This document shows positions 47,684 to 51,566 of a stretch of 51,566 nt of DNA, one piece after another. Under the pieces are notes generated by a model that was not told where the DNA came from, searched no databases, and worked only from the letters and a program-made list of their open reading frames with translations. Within the stretch, counting starts at the first letter, position 1, and each line of letters starts with the position of its first letter. The position numbers and the translations under genes are program-made. The DNA is taken from positions 1 through 51,566 of the IMG/VR virus record IMGVR_UViG_3300032560_000024. One strand, given 5' to 3'. The DNA comes from a virus.

Positions 47684-48130
47684 TTAACGCTTCCTCATCA
47701 AAACTATCGTTCCAATTACGGCTAGAGCTACAGCCATCAATACCAAAATAAATACAATTACACCAGAAATCCCTTGAGATGCATTTGATTGTGGTTGTTG
47801 AACATATCCTGCATTAGGATCAATATTAGGCTGTTGGTTATTTCCGTTATCGTAATACGAATTGCCATTATTCATATTACGAGCAACATAACCTGTTCCC
47901 ATTCCCATACTTTGAGTCTGTTGGCGATTACGCACCATCCTCATCATTCGAGATGTGCGAGAAGGCGTAGCTGCCTTATACGAATAAGATGGTCGAGAAA
48001 ATGAATAAGATCGAGACGAGCTAGAACTAGAGAAAGACGAATGACCGCCTCCTCCACCACCGCCTTTGGCATAAACAGGAGAAATTGCCATAGACGCCAC
48101 AGCGGCCAACATAATAAACTTTTTAAACAT
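47684..48130 (-). CDS. exported, membrane-anchored low-complexity protein
   Basis: 148 residues. Signal peptide (cut after VYA, about residue 21), Gly run and Ser/Arg/Tyr-rich segment (22-60), Asn/Gln-rich linker and a C-terminal TM (about 123-143) followed by MRKR. The topology predicts a periplasmic display on an inner-membrane anchor. Driven by the promoter at 48160. Confidence 0.7.
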   Translation of the reverse strand: MFKKFIMLAAVASMAISPVYAKGGGGGGGHSSFSSSSSSRSYSFSRPSYSYKAATPSRTSRMMRMVRNRQQTQSMGMGTGYVARNMNNGNSYYDNGNNQQPNIDPNAGYVQQPQSNASQGISGVIVFILVLMAVALAVIGTIVLMRKR

Positions 48131-48159
48131 ATTTTAAATCTCCATAATCAGTGAAATGG

Positions 48160-48188
48160 GTTATAACGAGTTGGGAACCCATTGTCAA
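48160..48188 (-). promoter_or_regulatory. sigma70-like promoter
   Basis: On the minus strand: TTGACA, 17 bases, TATAAC, for the exported protein and probably the AAA+ gene. Confidence 0.75.
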
Positions 48189-48199
48189 CTATTTTTTAC

Positions 48200-48207
48200 C
48201 TAAATAT
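48200..48207 (+). promoter_or_regulatory. late-type promoter candidate for gp25
   Basis: CTAAATAT, 24 bases ahead of gp25, no -35. One base off the TATAAATA pattern. Confidence 0.4.
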
Positions 48208-48230
48208 CAAAAAAGGAGTTAAGGTAAAAG

Positions 48231-48638
48231 ATGACAATCCAGACACCAACACAACAACAAACTGTTTATTCAGACTTTTTATCAGATTTTAGGATAAATC
48301 CTTTAACGAAAGATCTCATTTCAGTAACGAATGAACAATCTGTCATAAATTCTATAAAGAAGATATTAAAAACTAATAATTATGAGGTTCCATATGCACC
48401 TTATTTTGGTGCAAACATTCGCCATTACCTTTTTGAAAATTATACCCCAATAACAGAAGCCGAACTTAAGAATGAAATTACATTTGCAATAGAAAATTTT
48501 GAACCTAGAGCTAACCTTATTGACGTTCTAATAAACGGATATCCAGATCAAAATAGTTTAGATATTAGCGTAACTTTTTCGATCATAAATAGTATAACGC
48601 CTATAACAGTATCGACAACATTAACGAGGGTAAGATAA
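48231..48638 (+). CDS. gp25: baseplate wedge protein gp25-like
   Basis: 135 residues (T4: 132). DFRINPLTKDLISVTNEQSVINSIKKIL and the FEPRANLIDV part (about 90-99) are typical of gp25, a lysozyme-like-fold wedge component that starts sheath assembly. Followed by gp6 after three bases. Confidence 0.93.
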   Translation: MTIQTPTQQQTVYSDFLSDFRINPLTKDLISVTNEQSVINSIKKILKTNNYEVPYAPYFGANIRHYLFENYTPITEAELKNEITFAIENFEPRANLIDVLINGYPDQNSLDISVTFSIINSITPITVSTTLTRVR

Positions 48639-48641
48639 GTA

Positions 48642-50402
48642 ATGGTAGCTAATAATACGCTGGCAGTCAGTAATCTTGACTTCACAGGAATTCAACAAAA
48701 TCTTGTAAATTTCTTACAAAATTATCCTCAATTCAAAGATTATAATTTTGAAGGCTCAAATCTTCGAACTATTATAGATTTACTTGCGTATAATACCTAT
48801 ATGAATTCTTTTTACACAAATATGGCTATCAATGAAATGTTCATTGATACTGCCGTTATGCGTGAATCCATTGTATCTCACGCTAAAGAATTAAATTATA
48901 TACCTCGTTCAGCTCGTTCATCTGAAGCGTATATCGATATAACAATGTACCCAACTGGCAATCCAGCATTTGTTACCATTCCTAGCGGAACACCTTTTCA
49001 AGGGTCTAATGGTAATAATATGTACACATTTTTAACTGGTCAGACTACTATTATCAATCCTAATAATGGAAATTATTCCGTCACAACCGTTCCTATTTTT
49101 GAGGGGGTTTTGATAACAGAAACTTTTACGGTTGACACCACCCTAACTAATCAAAGATTCATATTGTCTAATCCAAATATAGACACAACATCTTTAACCG
49201 TTTCGGTCACAGATGCTTTCGGAAATTCCCAACCTTGGAATTATTTTGATAGCCTTCTAAATGTATCCACTACAACTCAGGCTTGGTTCATGCAAGCCAC
49301 AGGAGATAATTATGAAATCATGTTTGGTGATGGGGTAGCAGGAATTTATCCTCCAAACGGGTCTACCATAACTGCAAATTATCGTGCCTGTAATATGGAT
49401 GCTCCAAATGGAATAACTAATTTCACGGCTGCATCCTCGTTAGGCGGATATGGAACTTTTATCGTAAGCACATCTAATGATGCTAATGGCAATCCTATAC
49501 CAGCATCAGGAGGAAGTCAACCAGAAAGTAACTCATCAATACAATTTAATGCTCCTAGAAGTTATCAGACCTTGGAACGTGCTGTTACAACTGATGACTA
49601 TAAAAATATTTTATATAGCCAATTTCCAGAAATTCGTGCAATAAATGTGTATGGAGGCGAATCTGTTTCTCCCCCTCAATATGGTAAGGTTTTCATAGCT
49701 GTTGATGTTAATAATGCTGTAGGATTATCTCAGCTAGAAATGAGTAAGATCCAGAGCTTTATATCTACTAAAACATTTGTTATTCAACCTATGGTGATAG
49801 CCCCAGACTATACGTTTTTAGCTATTACAACTAATATCACATATGATTTAAATAAATCATCATTGGCTGCATCAGATATCCAAGGAAAAGTTTTATCATC
49901 GATATCATCATATAATTCTAACAATTTAATAAATTTTGATACCTTATTCAGGTACAGTAAACTTGCCGCAACTATTGATAATACAGATACGTCAATTCTA
50001 AGCTCAGAAACAGATATTAGAATTTTTAAAATTATCAGCCCTACAACTAATACAAATTACTCGGCAGCACTTCGTTATCAAAATGCATTAACTCCAAATT
50101 CAATCACGTCTTCATCATTCACATACGATGGGCTTCAATGCTCATTACAAGATGATGCTAACGGTAATATTGAAATAATATCAACAAGTGGAAATACAGT
50201 TTCAACAATTGCTAAAACTGGAACAATTAATTATTCTACTGGCGAAATAGATATTACAAATTTAGATGTAACTGCATTCAATGGAGAAGGTATAGCGATA
50301 TTTGCAAATACAGTCAACTATGATATTCAAGTATCTCAAAATACTATAATTGAAATAGATCCAACAAATACTACAGTTAATGTGACCGGAGTTAGAGGGT
50401 GA
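48642..50402 (+). CDS. gp6: baseplate wedge protein gp6-like
   Basis: 586 residues (T4: 660). NLRTIIDLLAYNTYMNSFYTN and AVMRESIVSHAKELNYIPRSA at the N-terminus are the family hallmark, later GDGVAGIYPPNGSTI and the gpJ-like FNAPRSYQTLERAVTTDDYKN. gp6 forms the ring linking wedges. The stop overlaps the GTG start of the next gene. Confidence 0.93.
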   Translation: MVANNTLAVSNLDFTGIQQNLVNFLQNYPQFKDYNFEGSNLRTIIDLLAYNTYMNSFYTNMAINEMFIDTAVMRESIVSHAKELNYIPRSARSSEAYIDITMYPTGNPAFVTIPSGTPFQGSNGNNMYTFLTGQTTIINPNNGNYSVTTVPIFEGVLITETFTVDTTLTNQRFILSNPNIDTTSLTVSVTDAFGNSQPWNYFDSLLNVSTTTQAWFMQATGDNYEIMFGDGVAGIYPPNGSTITANYRACNMDAPNGITNFTAASSLGGYGTFIVSTSNDANGNPIPASGGSQPESNSSIQFNAPRSYQTLERAVTTDDYKNILYSQFPEIRAINVYGGESVSPPQYGKVFIAVDVNNAVGLSQLEMSKIQSFISTKTFVIQPMVIAPDYTFLAITTNITYDLNKSSLAASDIQGKVLSSISSYNSNNLINFDTLFRYSKLAATIDNTDTSILSSETDIRIFKIISPTTNTNYSAALRYQNALTPNSITSSSFTYDGLQCSLQDDANGNIEIISTSGNTVSTIAKTGTINYSTGEIDITNLDVTAFNGEGIAIFANTVNYDIQVSQNTIIEIDPTNTTVNVTGVRG

Positions 50403-51566
50403 CTAATCTAGATCAGATTATTTCTACAACAGTTGCCCATCAGTTTCCTGAATTTTATGAAACTGATGGTCCTAATCTTATTGCATTTATCCGTGCTTAT
50501 TATGAGTTCATGGAACAGCAGGGATATGCTGTAAATGCATCTAAAAACTTACTAAATTATATGGATATCGATTCCACAATCGATCAATTCGTGTTAAATT
50601 TTAAAAATGAGTTTTTGGTAAATTTCCCGTCTATAACTGCAACCAACCAAAAGTTGATGGCTAAAAAGATTAAGGATTTCTATACTGCTAAAGGTAGTAA
50701 TCAGGGAATGCAACTTCTTTTTAGATTATTATTCGATGACGATATCACAATATATAATCCCGGAGTCGATATACTAAGGGCGTCTGATGGTGTATGGACT
50801 ATACCCGTCTATCTAGAAACTGAACATAATACAAGAAATATTTCATTTAAAGGTAATCAGATAACAGGATCAATTTCTGGTGCCACTGCATTTGTGGAAT
50901 CAGTACATACCACGGTTGTGAATCAACGAATTATAGATGTTATCAATATCAGTTCCGTAAAAGGTTATTTTATATACGGAGAATCCATCACTGATGACGG
51001 AAATCTTGCAAATGCTCCGATCATTTCAGGATCATTAACAGATATAACCATTACAGATGGCGGAGCTAATAACAGTCCGGGAGATCTTTTTGAAATTGTT
51101 TCTTCTTCAACAGGTTGGAAAGGCTCAGCTAAAGTTGTTTCTGTCACTAATGGTACAGGAAGAGTTTCCTTCACATTGGAAGACGGTGGATCTGGATATA
51201 CAAATTCAGCTTCCCAAGTATTTGTTTCTAATACTATCATATATGATCTTCAAAGATCTCAAACAACAATTAATTATACACCATTCTCCTATGTGTGTCA
51301 ACCCCTAAATTCACTTGTATATACAGTTTCCTCTCCTTCGATTCCAAATGCTGATGTTTTACAGATGCAGGCCGTGTATGGATATAATTCTTCTAATGCT
51401 GTTATAGCATCAGGAAAAGTTGTATCTTATAATCCATCAATAAAAACAGCCATAATCTCAGTTACGAATGGTTCATTTTCGCAAGTGGTATCTGTAGGAA
51501 CAACCTCTAATTCAGTTTTATTTTCTGGATTTACCATATCAAATACCTCTGCTACCGGATTTGTTA
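50399..51566 (+). CDS. baseplate wedge protein, gp7-type N-terminal part
   Basis: At least 389 residues, GTG start overlapping gp6, running off the window. HQFPEFYETDGPNLIAFIRAYYEFMEQQG and FYTAKGSNQGMQLLFRLLF are widely seen at the start of wedge proteins encoded after gp6 in large T4-like phages. The later part is beta-rich with Gly-rich repeats (ITDGGANNSPGD, EDGGSGYTNS). Confidence 0.75.
   Translation, partial: MTNLDQIISTTVAHQFPEFYETDGPNLIAFIRAYYEFMEQQGYAVNASKNLLNYMDIDSTIDQFVLNFKNEFLVNFPSITATNQKLMAKKIKDFYTAKGSNQGMQLLFRLLFDDDITIYNPGVDILRASDGVWTIPVYLETEHNTRNISFKGNQITGSISGATAFVESVHTTVVNQRIIDVINISSVKGYFIYGESITDDGNLANAPIISGSLTDITITDGGANNSPGDLFEIVSSSTGWKGSAKVVSVTNGTGRVSFTLEDGGSGYTNSASQVFVSNTIIYDLQRSQTTINYTPFSYVCQPLNSLVYTVSSPSIPNADVLQMQAVYGYNSSNAVIASGKVVSYNPSIKTAIISVTNGSFSQVVSVGTTSNSVLFSGFTISNTSATGFV

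Noticed and set aside
1-51566. Full UAG recoding as in crAss-like phages
   Set aside because: Long structural genes here are complete without in-frame TAG and five genes still end with TAG, so recoding is not shown despite the CUA tRNA.

Overview
This window is part of the genome of a T4-superfamily myovirus (contractile-tailed Caudoviricetes). The evidence is a set of T4-type genes: baseplate wedge gp25, gp6 and gp53, hub gp27/gp5-type proteins, gp48/gp54-type tube-junction proteins, gp26, head-completion gp4, and the replication and late-transcription trio gp32-gp59-gp33. The sequence is AT-rich. The best clue to the host is a two-piece, circularly permuted tmRNA with an ANDN-type tag, the arrangement known from Alphaproteobacteria. 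I infer an alphaproteobacterial host but cannot name it. Terminase, portal, major capsid and DNA polymerase genes are not in the window.

Layout. 1-1201: plus-strand tRNA cluster (partial, Val, a CAT tRNA-like, an odd ACG tRNA, Pro, Trp) with two small genes. 1.2-4.0 kb: small genes, a Cas4/MGME1-like nuclease and a glutaredoxin. 4.0-8.2 kb: a tightly overlapping sugar operon (GalE-like epimerase, glycosyltransferase, heptose-7-phosphate kinase, sedoheptulose-7-phosphate isomerase, HAD phosphatase). 8.2-13.7 kb: accessory genes behind sigma70-like promoters, a DUF932 protein, small membrane proteins, a band-7-like lipoprotein. 13.8-20.5 kb: NAD-related genes (NMN adenylyltransferase-Nudix fusion, macro domain, nicotinamide phosphoribosyltransferase split by a GIY-YIG homing endonuclease gene) among small genes and a MazG-like protein. 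20.5-27 kb: accessory genes including a DEDD exonuclease, a cytidylyltransferase and an outer-membrane barrel protein. 27-32.7 kb, minus strand: tail hub operon. 32.7-37.4 kb, plus strand: head completion, tube-like protein, gp26 with a probable -1 frameshift, tape-measure/hub candidate, holin candidate. 37.5-41.5 kb, minus: glycosyltransferase, gp32, gp59, gp33, SleB-like hydrolase. 41.5-48.2 kb, minus: RNA-rich region with two tRNA-Ala, a Ro60-like VWA protein behind a long structured leader, a PTH2-like protein, an amber-decoding tRNA, an interrupted tRNA-Met, the tmRNA, and an AAA+ ATPase. 48.2 kb to the end, plus: gp25, gp6 and the start of a gp7-type wedge protein.

How it works together. 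The NAD genes would rebuild NAD+ from nicotinamide (NAMPT, then NMNAT) and handle ADP-ribose (Nudix, macro domain), a set known to counter NAD-depleting defences. Both entry genes carry the same hairpin with the ribosome-binding site in its loop. The sugar operon points to phage-made activated heptose and surface or product glycosylation. The RNA region looks like a translation-maintenance and rescue island.

Two promoter classes are visible. One is TTGACA-N16/17-TATAAA-like, in front of early or accessory genes and most minus-strand RNA genes. The other is T4-like late TATAAATA with no -35, in front of structural genes. A hairpin at 21609-21661 combines a late-type promoter in its loop with a sequestered ribosome-binding site, the logic known from T4 gene e. 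All assignments come from reading the sequence by eye; no database search was run.
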